Notes: generated by a model from the letters alone, not told the origin. A stretch of DNA of 64,000 bases from Priestia abyssalis (GCF_002019595.1 NZ_KV917369.1:3488624-3552623); one strand, 5' to 3'. Shown: positions 8,356 to 17,881, counted from the first letter of the stretch. Translations and numbers: made by a program.

Positions 8356-10110
8356 TTAATCACCTTTAATCGGAAATGAAATTTTAATACACGTGCCTTC
8401 ATGTTTCGTCGAACAAATGAGCAGACCATATTTTTCGCCATAAAAAAGTCTGATTCGCTCATCCACATTGCGTACACCATGACCGTTATTTCTTTGAGTA
8501 TGATGATTTTCTAGTTTCCATTTATTTAATTCGATTAAAACATTTTCGTCAATACCCTTGCCGTTGTCTTCAATCCAAAACTCGCCTTGACCGTTTGAAA
8601 TCGTTCCTCTAATCTTAATGAGCCCTCCTTCATCGTCACTGTTTGAAAACGCATGGATAAGAATATTTTCTACGAGCGGCTGCAAAATCAGTTTAAGAAC
8701 CGGATAATCATTCAGCTCTTCCTCTACATTAACTTCAAAAGCAAAGCGATTATCAAATCTTATTTTCTGTATTTCAAGATAGCTGATTACATGACGGATT
8801 TCATCTTTTACTTTTACTTCATAACCGCCATTAATACTGATACGAAGCAGTTTACCGAGGTTAATCGTCATTTTACTAATTTCCCTTTGACCGTTTAAAG
8901 CAGCGAGCGCATTAATCGACTCAAGCGTATTGTATAAAAAGTGAGGATTGATTTGCTGCTGCAACACTTTAAACTGCGCCTCGCGCTTGCGTTCCTGTTC
9001 GTTCTCAATGTCGCTCATCAATTGCTGCAGTTTGCCAATCATGTTATTAAAGCCTTGCGAAATATTTTGTAATTCTTTAAATTTAAATCTTCCCATTCGT
9101 TTGCTTAATCTGCCGCTTTCAACTTGCTTCATGCTTGTTAACAGTTCATGAATAAAATGGGAAATTCTTTTTAAATACAATAAATTAAATAAAATCGTGG
9201 TTAACACCGTAAACCCTACAACGACTAACATCGTGTTTCGAATATTAACGATATCACTGGCAATTGTTTTCCACGGCTTTATCGATACGAGGAAAAGCTC
9301 TGAGTTACCTCCCGTTTCAAAGCTGGACGGCATATACGTTATCAAACTTTTTTCATCGTTCCATTCAGCAGTAAGGTAACCGCTTTTATTTATTGGAAAT
9401 TCAGAAAAACTTTCTATGTCTAATGTTCTTCCAATGAAATTGCGATTTAATGAATAAAGCACGATTCCTTCTTTATTTACAATTAATTCATCACTCGGAC
9501 CTCCATAAATATCTTTAAAAATTGGATCAAATAAATTTAGTTTTACCTGTAAGATGAAATATCCTAAATCATCAAGTGTGTTAAGGTCTTTTACGACTCT
9601 TGCCTGCGTTAGCATATATTCTTGACTAAAAAACAGGTTTTGGTTTTCATATGGAGTTAACCAAACCGGACGTCCTTTTTCCTGTAAAATCTGATCCAAA
9701 AACAAACTTGAGCGAAGCGTATCTAAGTTCGTAACCTTCTCATCATTATACGTAATTACATTTCCGTCAAGCGTATAAAGAACAAGATTGTCAATCTGTG
9801 AATTTCCGTACATCTTTGCGGCGATCTCCTGCTGATCGCTGTAAAATTCATAAATCGAGGACGCATTTTGTGTACTTAAATAGTCCTGAACAGCACTTGA
9901 TGAAACAACATAGTCAGAAAAGAAATTCACTTCAGAAACAGTGGCTAATAAATTGCGATCAACCGCCTTTAACGTTTGGATCATCTGCTCACTAATATTT
10001 TTTTGTAACGTGGTGGATGAGATTGTGTAAGAAACAACCCCTAAAATAATAATTGGAATTAACACAAAACAAAGAAAAGCTATAATTAACTTATGTTGAA
10101 ATTTAATCAT
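8356..10110 (-). CDS. YesM-like sensor histidine kinase
   Basis: The protein has 584 residues. One membrane segment lies at about 7-29, a large extracellular sensor region runs to about 290, and a second membrane segment lies at about 293-312. A HAMP region follows, then the His_kinase domain with QQQINPHFLYNTLESINAL, whose His is the phosphorylation site, and a HATPase_c domain with NGKGIDE and GHGVRNVDERI. This is the LytS/YesM class, usually paired with AraC-type YesN regulators, as here. The binding protein gene lies 8 bases upstream in the same operon, suggesting that ligand-loaded lipoprotein is sensed by the extracellular domain. Confidence 0.92.
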   Translation of the reverse strand: MIKFQHKLIIAFLCFVLIPIIILGVVSYTISSTTLQKNISEQMIQTLKAVDRNLLATVSEVNFFSDYVVSSSAVQDYLSTQNASSIYEFYSDQQEIAAKMYGNSQIDNLVLYTLDGNVITYNDEKVTNLDTLRSSLFLDQILQEKGRPVWLTPYENQNLFFSQEYMLTQARVVKDLNTLDDLGYFILQVKLNLFDPIFKDIYGGPSDELIVNKEGIVLYSLNRNFIGRTLDIESFSEFPINKSGYLTAEWNDEKSLITYMPSSFETGGNSELFLVSIKPWKTIASDIVNIRNTMLVVVGFTVLTTILFNLLYLKRISHFIHELLTSMKQVESGRLSKRMGRFKFKELQNISQGFNNMIGKLQQLMSDIENEQERKREAQFKVLQQQINPHFLYNTLESINALAALNGQREISKMTINLGKLLRISINGGYEVKVKDEIRHVISYLEIQKIRFDNRFAFEVNVEEELNDYPVLKLILQPLVENILIHAFSNSDDEGGLIKIRGTISNGQGEFWIEDNGKGIDENVLIELNKWKLENHHTQRNNGHGVRNVDERIRLFYGEKYGLLICSTKHEGTCIKISFPIKGD

Positions 10111-10118
10111 ATCGGCAC

Positions 10119-11363
10119 CTAATTCTTTTCAGCAGCATTTGCATAGCGGTTAAACATTTTTTCCAGATTTTGAAGGTAAACATCGATATTTTGATCATCG
10201 TAAAACTTGGCCGTATATTTTCGAAACTCCGATTCTGCGGCAGTTCCTCCTGCCCAGTAATGGTTTGGCCAATTTGCTACTTGCCCGCTTGCGATTTTTG
10301 CTCTTATTAAATGCCCTTCTTTATAGGTGTTTGTAACTCCTTTAACAGCACTGATTGAACCTTCGAAATCGGACATTCGTTGAGCGTTTTCCTTTTTTAT
10401 TAAAAACGCTAAAAACGCTTTTGCTTCTTCGGGATGCTTCGTATCAGCCGAAACCGCAAAGCCGATATCAACTCCCCCTAATACGTTGTGCTCCTTTTGA
10501 TTTATTGCTGGAAATGGAAAAATTCCGTAATTTAAATAAGGATTGGATTTTTCAATCATTGTAAGCGCCCATGTGCCCATAATGTACATTGAACCCTCAC
10601 CATTTGCAAATTTTTTATTGGCATCATAATAACTGTCTTTAAAAGAATCTGGCTGCACATATGAAAGTACAGTAAGCATTTTCTCAGATATTTCTCTCCA
10701 CCTCGGATCAGATACGATTGAGTACTCATCTTTTTCCCAATAGCTAGGTTCAAATTCATTTGCCACTAAGTTTAGATTAAAAATACTTGCCTGGTTAATA
10801 TCGTTGTTCGGCATAATTAAAGCTGTTTTTCCATTAGACTTTAACGCTTCCAATGTGTGAACAAACGAATTCCAGGTTTGAGGAATGGCCAAATTTAGTT
10901 CTTCAAAATGATTCTTATTATACAAAACACCGACCGCATTTTGCGTTAAAGCAGCACCGTACATCTTTCCGTCTACAAGATAGCGATTTTGGATAGTTGG
11001 CTGGATATCCTTAATAAAAGGTTCATTTGATAAATCCAGCAAATATCCTTTTTCAGCTCTTACTTTGTAATCTTGTTCGATCGGATACGTAATAAACAGA
11101 TCCGGAATATCTCCTCGTGCAATTCTTGCTTTTAACACTGTCATCGGTTCAGGCACGATTTCCTGCTTGATCGTCACGTTCGGATGCAGCGCTTCAAATT
11201 CTTGAATAAGTTCATTAAAAATCACTTCTGTTTCAGGTTTCGGTGAAAAAAATTCAAGTTCAATCCTCTCTTCTTTCATGATAGATTGATTCAATTCATT
11301 GTCTATACACCCGGTCAACAAGAGAATGAGAAAAAGGGGACTGAGAGAAAGTAATTGGTTCAT
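10119..11363 (-). CDS. Sugar-binding lipoprotein encoded with the sensor kinase (possible accessory sensor)
   Basis: The protein has 414 residues counting from ATG 11363, chosen because AGGAGG lies 5 bases upstream; an earlier in-frame start would add eight residues before the signal peptide. The lipobox is LLTGC with the cysteine at about residue 19. The rest is a family 1 extracellular solute-binding fold (FNELIQEFEALHPNVTIKQEI, LFITYPIEQDY, GSMYIMGTWALTMIEK). No permease is co-transcribed with it; the operon is binding protein, kinase, regulator. It may present ligand to the kinase rather than feed a transporter, but sharing the permeases at 3729-5503 is also possible. Confidence 0.82.
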   Translation of the reverse strand: MNQLLSLSPLFLILLLTGCIDNELNQSIMKEERIELEFFSPKPETEVIFNELIQEFEALHPNVTIKQEIVPEPMTVLKARIARGDIPDLFITYPIEQDYKVRAEKGYLLDLSNEPFIKDIQPTIQNRYLVDGKMYGAALTQNAVGVLYNKNHFEELNLAIPQTWNSFVHTLEALKSNGKTALIMPNNDINQASIFNLNLVANEFEPSYWEKDEYSIVSDPRWREISEKMLTVLSYVQPDSFKDSYYDANKKFANGEGSMYIMGTWALTMIEKSNPYLNYGIFPFPAINQKEHNVLGGVDIGFAVSADTKHPEEAKAFLAFLIKKENAQRMSDFEGSISAVKGVTNTYKEGHLIRAKIASGQVANWPNHYWAGGTAAESEFRKYTAKFYDDQNIDVYLQNLEKMFNRYANAAEKN

Positions 11364-11387
11364 ATATCCTCCTAATAGAATAATCAA

Positions 11388-11752
11388 ATACTCCGTTGTT
11401 TATATTTTCCTTTATCTATACTATAAATCTCCCTATTTTACTAAGCAATGCCTCTATTTTCAATCATAGAAAATTAGGGGAGTGGTGAGTTATGATCTAA
11501 ATTCTTTAAGTGTTTGACATACATCAGATTCACGATCACAATTGGAATGCTTGGCTTACAGTCCACTAATGAAGGAGTGGACTTCACATGCGGAAAATCT
11601 TTGAAACCCTTCCCATAGCTGCATTTCCAATAAAACGAACGACGGATTCCTTCAAATGATGTATAATATTGGAGAAAAATGAAGAAAAAGGTGTCTCCTA
11701 TATCAAATTCATCAAAGGAATCATGACACAAAGTTATCAAGGAGGAGTTTAA
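11388..11752. other. Intergenic stretch with promoter-like TATAAT and a small hairpin
   Basis: AGTCCACT (11560-11567) and AGTGGACT (11575-11582) form an 8-pair hairpin. TATAAT at 11662-11667 lies about 85 bases before the next plus-strand gene and could be its -10 box; no good -35 is seen. A reading frame on the minus strand across this area has no recognisable motif or ribosome binding site. Confidence 0.3.
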
Positions 11753-12343
11753 TTGCTCTGGCTGTACGTTGCTTTATTCATCACCGCTCTTATAATGGGC
11801 ATGTTAAACGTTTCGCAATGGGTTTTAATTGCTACCCTCATCGGATTTACAGCCCTTTCTTTATGGCAGTCGTTTTATCCAATTTTATTTGAAAAAGACG
11901 AAAAGAAAATCATGAAATTTCTTGGAAAGTCGAAACAGGCACATTATCAATTTCTTTATCATTTTTTCAATGATGACATGCCAAAAGCGGAGGCGTCCCT
12001 TCAACGCATCCGTTCCAAGCGTATGCAAAATGCTTCCAACCTTCTCCTTTTCACGAAGAAAAAGCAGTATACAGAAGTAAAAGCGCTGCTCCCACAAATG
12101 AAAGATGACGATGTGAAATCGTATTACAGCGCGGTCATCGCCTATGAAGAACAGGACAACTCCGGCTACGAGGAATATAAGGGGAAAATACAAGATCAAG
12201 ATTATGTCACTTGGCTTGAAGTCGAAGAAAAAGTCCAGCAAGGCCGCAAAGCTGAGGCACTTGCGATGCTTGACGAACAACTGTTAAAGCTTAAAGGCTT
12301 AAAGCGGTTGTCTGCCGTTCATTATCGGAAGGAAATCGCCTGA
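11753..12343 (+). CDS. Hypothetical membrane-anchored protein, helical cytoplasmic domain
   Basis: The protein has 196 residues with a TTG start at 11753, supported by AAGGAGG 7 bases upstream. Two hydrophobic segments at about 2-21 and 24-42 form a hairpin anchor. The remaining 150 residues are charged and helical. A degenerate tetratricopeptide-like pattern (YHFFNDDMPKAEASLQRI, TKKKQYTEVKALL, VQQGRKAEALAMLDEQL) suggests repeated antiparallel helices for protein binding. I do not recognise a specific family and no neighbour shares its operon. The coding capacity is real to judge by the strong ribosome binding site and normal composition. Confidence 0.7.
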   Translation: MLWLYVALFITALIMGMLNVSQWVLIATLIGFTALSLWQSFYPILFEKDEKKIMKFLGKSKQAHYQFLYHFFNDDMPKAEASLQRIRSKRMQNASNLLLFTKKKQYTEVKALLPQMKDDDVKSYYSAVIAYEEQDNSGYEEYKGKIQDQDYVTWLEVEEKVQQGRKAEALAMLDEQLLKLKGLKRLSAVHYRKEIA

Positions 12344-12425
12344 CAAACCAAAAAAGGCTCTATGAAAGCCTTCTTCTGCACGAATAAGTCATAAATACGA
12401 TAGAAATAGAAGAAACCAAGCTTAT

Positions 12426-12530
12426 TTATGGTAAGAAGGGAAAAACACCTCCTATCATGATTAACACGACGGCTAACAAACTTATCGACAAAATAATGTA
12501 TAAAAGCCCTACAATCAGATTTTCAGTCAT
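12426..12530 (-). CDS. Small single-pass membrane protein, 34 residues
   Basis: ATG at 12530 follows GGAGGGGG by 5 bases and opens a frame of 34 codons ending in TAA. The peptide begins MTENLIVGLL and ends GGVFPFLP. Residues 5-29 are almost entirely hydrophobic, so it would be one membrane helix with a short polar N terminus. The strong ribosome binding site and hydrophobic pattern support it; nothing else does. Homologues are not known to me. It stands alone between two oppositely oriented genes. Confidence 0.5.
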   Translation of the reverse strand: MTENLIVGLLYIILSISLLAVVLIMIGGVFPFLP

Positions 12531-12620
12531 GTTTTTCCCCCTCCATCCATCATCTTGCTTCTATCGCCCGCGGCCTGTTTCTCCTGGGTATGCCATGTAT
12601 GTTTATCGGAAACAACAATA

Positions 12621-12659
12621 AGCGGCCTTGTCCATCCTCTGAGGAAGCACAAGGCCGCT
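12621..12659. terminator. Strong inverted repeat, probable terminator
   Basis: AGCGGCCTTGT (12621-12631) pairs perfectly with ACAAGGCCGCT (12649-12659), with a nested CCTC/GAGG. The T tract is weak on both sides, so its direction is uncertain. Confidence 0.5.
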
Positions 12660-13019
12660 TACATTATTTCTTCATTCATGATAATGCTAATCCTTTCCGT
12701 ACATCTATATAATTAGGAGGATCTCCCCATGGCAAGAGAGCTTTTTAATGATGGTATCTTGTATCCCCGGCAAATCCTTCATCTGCCTTCGCCTCACTCA
12801 AATCACTGGAACCACACCTTTCCTTTATGTTTCTTGCTGCTTTTTTCATTGTTTTTCCACATCTCCCCTTTCACCGTTTGGTTGATGAAATTATTTGTGG
12901 TGTATGTATGGTGTATATTCATCATACAAGAAGTAAGGGAACATGTAAATACTAAATATTATAAATTTTCTGATTTTTATAACAGGATGAAAAAACCCCG
13001 GTACTTCACGTGCAGCAAA

Positions 13020-13044
13020 GAGACCCGCAAAACGCACGGGTCTC
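13020..13044 (-). terminator. Terminator of the M14 peptidase gene
   Basis: GAGACCCG (13020-13027) pairs with CGGGTCTC (13037-13044); on the minus strand TTTGC follows. It lies 13 bases past the stop codon. Confidence 0.7.
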
Positions 13045-13056
13045 CTTTTAACAAAA

Positions 13057-14124
13057 CTATTCATTATCGTCTTCTTCACCTGTCCTTGTTGTTTGGAAAG
13101 GAAGCGTGTCCCAAAAGCTTGTATCCGCTGTTTCGATCGATCCATCTGCAATGGCTCTTACCGTCGCATCTAATGTCGTAATCGTTTGCTTAATTAAATA
13201 CCCGTTGCTTTTTTGTCCTAGCGCGTATGACTCAATATAATGATCGGACATTCCGCGCATTTCAAAAAGAAGAGTAGAAATATCATAACGAACGGCCACA
13301 CCATTGCGCCCAATATTTTTACCGTCTCCTCCACTGTATTTGCCTATATGGCCCCAGCCTGTCTCTTCAAGAGCACCATACACAACAGCTCCAAGTTTTT
13401 TAGAGCCTTCTAACACTTCTTGTTTGACTTCTGCATTTGTCGGGTAAAGGATGGAACCCGACACAAGCTCACCTTCTGTTTCACTCATAGCCCCTTGATG
13501 GTGTAAGTCAATCATATAATCAATATCGTATTTGGCCAACACATTTTCGTGCAATGCTTTCGCTTCTGGTTCCATATCGTTGACAGACTTATCATGTTCA
13601 CGGTTTAAATCCACTTCGTTCGCGTTGTAACGTGTTAAATGGCGATCGCCGTCTGCCAAGTAGTCATCAAGTGAAAAATCAACATCCCCCATAGCTCCGT
13701 CTGCATTAAGCATTGGAATGACGAGTACATTGACATTTTCCAAAACACCTTTCGTTTTGTTCGTACCTAAGTGCTTAATGAACTCTAGTGCCCCTTCAGT
13801 CGTAAGCTGTTCATTTCCGTGCTGCTGAGTTAAAAACAAAATCGTCGGATTATTTGGATCGGATATGTATTTTGCCATATAAATATCTCGCCCTTTTACC
13901 GTTTGTCCAATAACTTCAAGTTCCAGCGTGTCCTGTTTGGCATCTTGCTTTTCAAGATAATCGATCATGCTTTCATACGTATGCAGTATCGATGTTTGGA
14001 TGGAACCATGCCCGGGAGTTGGACCATTTCCAACCGCACCTGCTGGAACAGCCGCTGCGGTAACAGCTCCAAACGCCATTAAACTAGATAAAGAAACAGA
14101 TAATACTTTGTTTTTCAAACTCAT
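13057..14124 (-). CDS. Secreted M14-family zinc carboxypeptidase
   Basis: The protein has 355 residues from ATG 14124 (a GTG five codons upstream is possible, but GGTGGGGGAA is placed for the ATG). A Sec signal peptide covers about residues 1-30 and ends near AVPAGAVG. The metallocarboxypeptidase core shows the zinc ligands HGNE (in TQQHGNEQ) and the later His in DLHHQGA; the catalytic Glu is probably in LLFEMRG near the C-terminal end. The C-terminal tail is very acidic (EEDDNE). M14 enzymes remove C-terminal residues from peptides or cell-wall peptides; the substrate here is unknown. It is monocistronic. Confidence 0.85.
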   Translation of the reverse strand: MSLKNKVLSVSLSSLMAFGAVTAAAVPAGAVGNGPTPGHGSIQTSILHTYESMIDYLEKQDAKQDTLELEVIGQTVKGRDIYMAKYISDPNNPTILFLTQQHGNEQLTTEGALEFIKHLGTNKTKGVLENVNVLVIPMLNADGAMGDVDFSLDDYLADGDRHLTRYNANEVDLNREHDKSVNDMEPEAKALHENVLAKYDIDYMIDLHHQGAMSETEGELVSGSILYPTNAEVKQEVLEGSKKLGAVVYGALEETGWGHIGKYSGGDGKNIGRNGVAVRYDISTLLFEMRGMSDHYIESYALGQKSNGYLIKQTITTLDATVRAIADGSIETADTSFWDTLPFQTTRTGEEDDNE

Positions 14125-14139
14125 CAACGATTCCCCCAC

Positions 14140-14728
14140 CCTATTGTTGAATGTAACACTATTCTATTATCCTGTTTCATATTAGTAGTGTTAATAGTGT
14201 ATACAACCTATTTGCTCGACATATTTCGAATAGCGAAATATATGTCAATAGACATGCATTCATATCCTTGATTGGGAAATAATAGACATTTTGTAATATT
14301 GCATCTATAACAAACATGATGAACGACACCATTTTTGTTATAGCACTAGGAACCGTCTCTTTAACTACCACTCTATTATTTTCAGGATTTGGGACACCAC
14401 TTTTTATATCAGCGGCAAGTAAGAACAAGCCTGAAACAACAAGCTGTTGATCATCAAAACGGCCTGGTCTCATCAGGTTCATTAAACCCTCAAAAATCGC
14501 GTATTTTGCTGATGTTTACGTTAACCTAAACAAAGAACCCAAAGAAAATCCAAGAATTTTTTAATGAATATTAAATCGATGACTGAAAGGTTTTAATTAG
14601 ATTTCCCTCTTAAACAGCTATGTTGATATTTCAGCAAAATAAAAACGACCATTTTTTTCTCTGTATTAATCGTACCTTGTTGACGCTATCCATTCAACAA
14701 GGTACATATGTTTAAATCTTCATTATTT
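14140..14728. other. Gene-poor stretch with one strong hairpin
   Basis: No convincing gene is seen. GTACCTTGTTGA (14672-14683) pairs perfectly with TCAACAAGGTAC (14694-14705). It lies just past the end of the acetyltransferase gene and may end its transcription, although no T tract follows. Confidence 0.4.
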
Positions 14729-15247
14729 TTACTCAACACATAATACCGAGATATCTTTCCATCCGTACGCGGCATCCTCCACTACGGTTTCTCCAAACGT
14801 ACTAGTCCTATGATTATATTCTTTTCCACCCAAACATTCATAAAAACCTAGTCCAGATTTATTCTGTTTCATCACCCAAACCATCATGGAAAGCATGCCA
14901 TGTTCTTTAAAATGCTTGGCGATAGCTGAAACAAGCTGCCTTCCAACGCCTAATCCTCTACATTCCTGGAAGAGATACAGAGAATATAATTCTCCATCGA
15001 AATTCTCGTCAGCACTACTTTTACCTGATGCAAAACCTATCATTTCCCCCGCATCATTAATTGCAACATAAATAAAAGATCCATTTACGTTATTAAAAAA
15101 AGCATTCCATCTTTTTTCTGCCTGTTCATAAGATAATTCGGCCAGATAATCGTCTGGTACTAGGCCGCGATAAGTAGTCCTCCAACCATCAACATAAACC
15201 TTTGCTACGCCCTTTATATCTTCTTTACTTGCTTTCCGAATCTCCAA
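14729..15247 (-). CDS. GNAT-family N-acetyltransferase
   Basis: The protein has 172 residues from TTG 15247, chosen because GGAGGT lies 5 bases upstream and the protein then begins LEIRKASKEDIKGVAKVY, the usual start of this fold. The acetyl-CoA loop is in LYLFQECRGLGVGRQLVSAIAKH (Q/RxxGxG/A pattern, about residues 92-112), followed by MVWVMKQNKSGLGFYECLGG, typical of GNAT motif B. GNAT enzymes transfer acetyl from acetyl-CoA to an amine; the acceptor is unknown. The gene is alone and is followed by a hairpin. Confidence 0.85.
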   Translation of the reverse strand: MEIRKASKEDIKGVAKVYVDGWRTTYRGLVPDDYLAELSYEQAEKRWNAFFNNVNGSFIYVAINDAGEMIGFASGKSSADENFDGELYSLYLFQECRGLGVGRQLVSAIAKHFKEHGMLSMMVWVMKQNKSGLGFYECLGGKEYNHRTSTFGETVVEDAAYGWKDISVLCVE

Positions 15248-15312
15248 GCAAAACACCTCCAGTACAAAAGTAAGTAAATTATTATAGCATTTTTTAACAA
15301 AGCCCATTAAAC

Positions 15313-15351
15313 AAAAAAGCAGAAAGAAGCTGGGCTTCTTTCTGCTTTTTT
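15313..15351 (-). terminator. Strong terminator at the end of the sucrose operon (bidirectional form)
   Basis: AAAAAAGCAGAAAGAAGC and its exact complement form a stem of 17-18 pairs around TGG/G, with A and T runs on both sides. It lies 10 bases past the fructokinase stop. Confidence 0.9.
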
Positions 15352-15360
15352 AAGCTATTT

Positions 15361-16344
15361 TTACTTATTTCCTTCGATTAACTGATTAATTTTTTCTTTT
15401 TCCGGAAGAGCAGAAATCGCCCCTTTTCCCGTTGTGGTAAGGGCCCCGCTCGCATTGGCAAAGGCAAGGATTTGTGGATGGCTGTCTTTGAGAATATCCT
15501 CTAAATTACTCTGGTCTGCCTGCTTCTCGAGCAGCTTGTACAACACTCCGCCAATAAAAGCATCTCCCGCACCGGTCGTATCCTGTACGTCAACCCGGTA
15601 GCTTGTCGACTCGTATTTCTTATCTCTTATATAAACGTCTGCTCCATTTGCGCCTTTTGTAAAAATGACAGCCTTTACATCGCCTGTGAATAAAGAACGA
15701 ATGGCTTCTTCTACATCTGCGATACCCGTAATGAACTCCAGCTCTTCATCCGAGATTTTCACAAGATGGGCCATTGGGATAAACTCTAAAATGGTCGTCC
15801 TGCATTCTTCCGGATCATTCCAAAGCGGAAGGCGCACATTCGGATCGAAGCTGATAATACCGCCTTTTTCTTTGACGAATTGAATGGCTTTTCGATGTGC
15901 CTGTTTCATCGGGCTTTCCACTAAATCAACGGAACAAAAATGAAGAATATCCCCATTCTCAAACCAGCTCTCATCAATCTCTTCTTCTGTCAGCAATAAA
16001 TCTGCTGAAGGATTTCGGTAAAACGAAAAGTCCCGTTCCCCGTCTTCCCGGAGCGATACGAACGCCAATCCTGTATTCGCTTCTTTCGTTCTCGTGATTT
16101 TGTCTGTTTGGACGCCCGCTTCTTGCAGCTGTTCCAAAAGAAAATCGCCAAAAGCGTCCTTCCCCAGCTTTGTAATCATCGAGGCAGAGCCTCCGTACTT
16201 AGCCACAGCTGCGGCTACATTAGCAGGGGCCCCTCCTGGAGCGCGTTCAAAAGAGAGAACATCCTTTAATGCTCTGCCCTTTTGCAGAGGAATAAAATCA
16301 ATTAATACTTCACCGATTGAAAATAAACGTCCCACTTTTTCCAC
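15361..16344 (-). CDS. scrK: Fructokinase (PfkB/ribokinase family)
   Basis: The protein has 327 residues. The PfkB signatures are GGAPANVAAAVAKYGG (about 36-51) and the catalytic DTTGAGDAFIGG near residue 255, where Asp is the base that activates the sugar hydroxyl. It phosphorylates the fructose freed by sucrose-6-phosphate hydrolase to fructose-6-phosphate. It is the last gene of the sucrose operon, 7 bases after the GH32 gene. The start is GTG 16344; a GTG three codons later is equally well placed for a GAGG ribosome binding site. Confidence 0.9.
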   Translation of the reverse strand: MEKVGRLFSIGEVLIDFIPLQKGRALKDVLSFERAPGGAPANVAAAVAKYGGSASMITKLGKDAFGDFLLEQLQEAGVQTDKITRTKEANTGLAFVSLREDGERDFSFYRNPSADLLLTEEEIDESWFENGDILHFCSVDLVESPMKQAHRKAIQFVKEKGGIISFDPNVRLPLWNDPEECRTTILEFIPMAHLVKISDEELEFITGIADVEEAIRSLFTGDVKAVIFTKGANGADVYIRDKKYESTSYRVDVQDTTGAGDAFIGGVLYKLLEKQADQSNLEDILKDSHPQILAFANASGALTTTGKGAISALPEKEKINQLIEGNK

Positions 16345-16351
16345 CTCATCC

Positions 16352-17881
16352 TTACTTTCCTAGCATTGCCATTTCATTGCAGTCATATCTTTGTCCTTCT
16401 TCTGGATTTTGACGCAAATTCCATTTCACCGCCTGGAACGCCGCGCTTCCTCCTGATGCAAAGAACCGGATGCCGTCACTATCCTCTTGAGGGAAAATCC
16501 GACTCGTGAATACCTCTTCCCCATCATTGATGAAAATTTCAACAGAAGAAACATCGACGAACAAATGAAACTTTACTTTCGCTGCATCCATCTCGCATTT
16601 TCTGATCGTTCCATAATCTGCGCCAACCTCTTCTCCCGAAAGAGTGCGGTCCAGAATCACCTTTTTCGCCGCTGCATCATAGGTCAAAACGGTTTTCTCC
16701 TGTTCACTTACCCGAAATTCAATTCCGAATTCCGCTGCATCGATATTCGTAAATTCGCAAACCATTTCATAGGCAGTGCCCGTAAAACCATCATATGTTT
16801 TCGACTCGTTACGAATTGTATCTTCTGCTTTCGTCTCCGGTCCTCGAAGTGCCTGAAGCTCTGCAACAGGCTGCTGAATCAATTTCCCGTTTCGGATTGA
16901 TAGTTCGCGAGGCAATGTTAAACAGTGTGCCCAGCCATTTCGATCGGTCGGGTACTCGATTTCCGGCAAGCCCATCCAGCCGACTAAAATGCGGCGCCCA
17001 TTCGGATCCACCATCGTTTGTGGAGCGTAAAAATCAAATCCTCTATCAAGCTCGATGAAATCACCGTGCTTCAATGTTTTTTGCTGCACGTTTAATGTCT
17101 CCCCAATGATGTATCCGGATTGATAAATATTTTGATATTTGTCTCCTACTGGAGCTAATCCTTGCGGCGAAAAAATCAATACACCGTGATTTTGCAGCTC
17201 AAAATAATCGGGGCATTCCCACATATAGCCGAATGGATTCAAGTTCGTACCAATTTCACCCTCAAATGTCCAATCAAGCAAATCCGGTGAGCTGTATAAC
17301 ACAATACAGCCCGTTTCATCTGTCCGCTGTGCGCCAATGACCGCATAAAAGGTGTCGCCTTCTTTCCACACTTTCGGATCGCGGAAATGATCCGTATATC
17401 CTGCTGGTACGGATGAAATGACCGCTTTGTCCAATTTAGAGATATTTCCCTTTTCATCCATAACTGCGAGACATTGATAAGGATGTCTAACCCAGTTTTC
17501 ATCACGGGTATTTCCTGTATAAAGCAGATGCAGCTTCCCTTCATGCTCAATGGCACTCCCCGAGTAGGCCCCGTGGCTGTCGTAATAATCATTCGGCTCT
17601 AATCCGACACCCGCGTCATCCCAATGAACAAGATCTTTTGATTTCATATGGTACCAATACTTTAAACCGTGTACGGGTCCAAGCGGAAACCATTGGTAAA
17701 ACAAATGATATTCTCCATTATAATAAGAAAACCCATTTGGGTCATTTAAAAGCCCTGTACCCGGCTGTATATGAAACATTTGCCGCCACGGACAGCTGTC
17801 AACTCTTGCTTTTAACTCCGCCATTTCATCCCCGCCGGCTTCTTTCAATGTTCGGTATCGCTGTTCTTTTGTCCATTCCAT
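16352..17881 (-). CDS. scrB: Sucrose-6-phosphate hydrolase (GH32)
   Basis: The protein has 509 residues and no signal peptide. The GH32 motifs are LLNDPNG with nucleophile Asp47, FRDPK near 165, and WECPDYF near 223, with a C-terminal beta-sandwich containing FVDVSSVEIFINDGEEVFTSRIFP. Placement between a sucrose PTS EIIBC gene and a fructokinase gene identifies the substrate as sucrose-6-phosphate, split to glucose-6-phosphate and fructose. The N-terminal extension of about 40 residues is usual in ScrB proteins. The start is ATG 17881 after GGGAG. Confidence 0.93.
   Translation of the reverse strand: MEWTKEQRYRTLKEAGGDEMAELKARVDSCPWRQMFHIQPGTGLLNDPNGFSYYNGEYHLFYQWFPLGPVHGLKYWYHMKSKDLVHWDDAGVGLEPNDYYDSHGAYSGSAIEHEGKLHLLYTGNTRDENWVRHPYQCLAVMDEKGNISKLDKAVISSVPAGYTDHFRDPKVWKEGDTFYAVIGAQRTDETGCIVLYSSPDLLDWTFEGEIGTNLNPFGYMWECPDYFELQNHGVLIFSPQGLAPVGDKYQNIYQSGYIIGETLNVQQKTLKHGDFIELDRGFDFYAPQTMVDPNGRRILVGWMGLPEIEYPTDRNGWAHCLTLPRELSIRNGKLIQQPVAELQALRGPETKAEDTIRNESKTYDGFTGTAYEMVCEFTNIDAAEFGIEFRVSEQEKTVLTYDAAAKKVILDRTLSGEEVGADYGTIRKCEMDAAKVKFHLFVDVSSVEIFINDGEEVFTSRIFPQEDSDGIRFFASGGSAAFQAVKWNLRQNPEEGQRYDCNEMAMLGK

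Noticed and set aside
11474-11740. Minus-strand frame of 88 codons
   Set aside because: No motif or ribosome binding site, and it covers the probable promoter of the plus-strand gene at 11753. A transposase remnant was considered but no conserved residues were found.
12729-13181. Plus-strand open frame of 150 codons with AGGAGG upstream
   Set aside because: It runs through the M14 gene terminator and into that gene's 3' end on the other strand, its composition is low-complexity hydrophobic then basic, and no family motif is seen. A short real 5' part or remnant cannot be excluded.
14177-14482. Minus-strand frame of 101 codons downstream of nothing
   Set aside because: No recognisable domain and no good ribosome binding site. 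It overlaps the promoter region of the peptidase gene.
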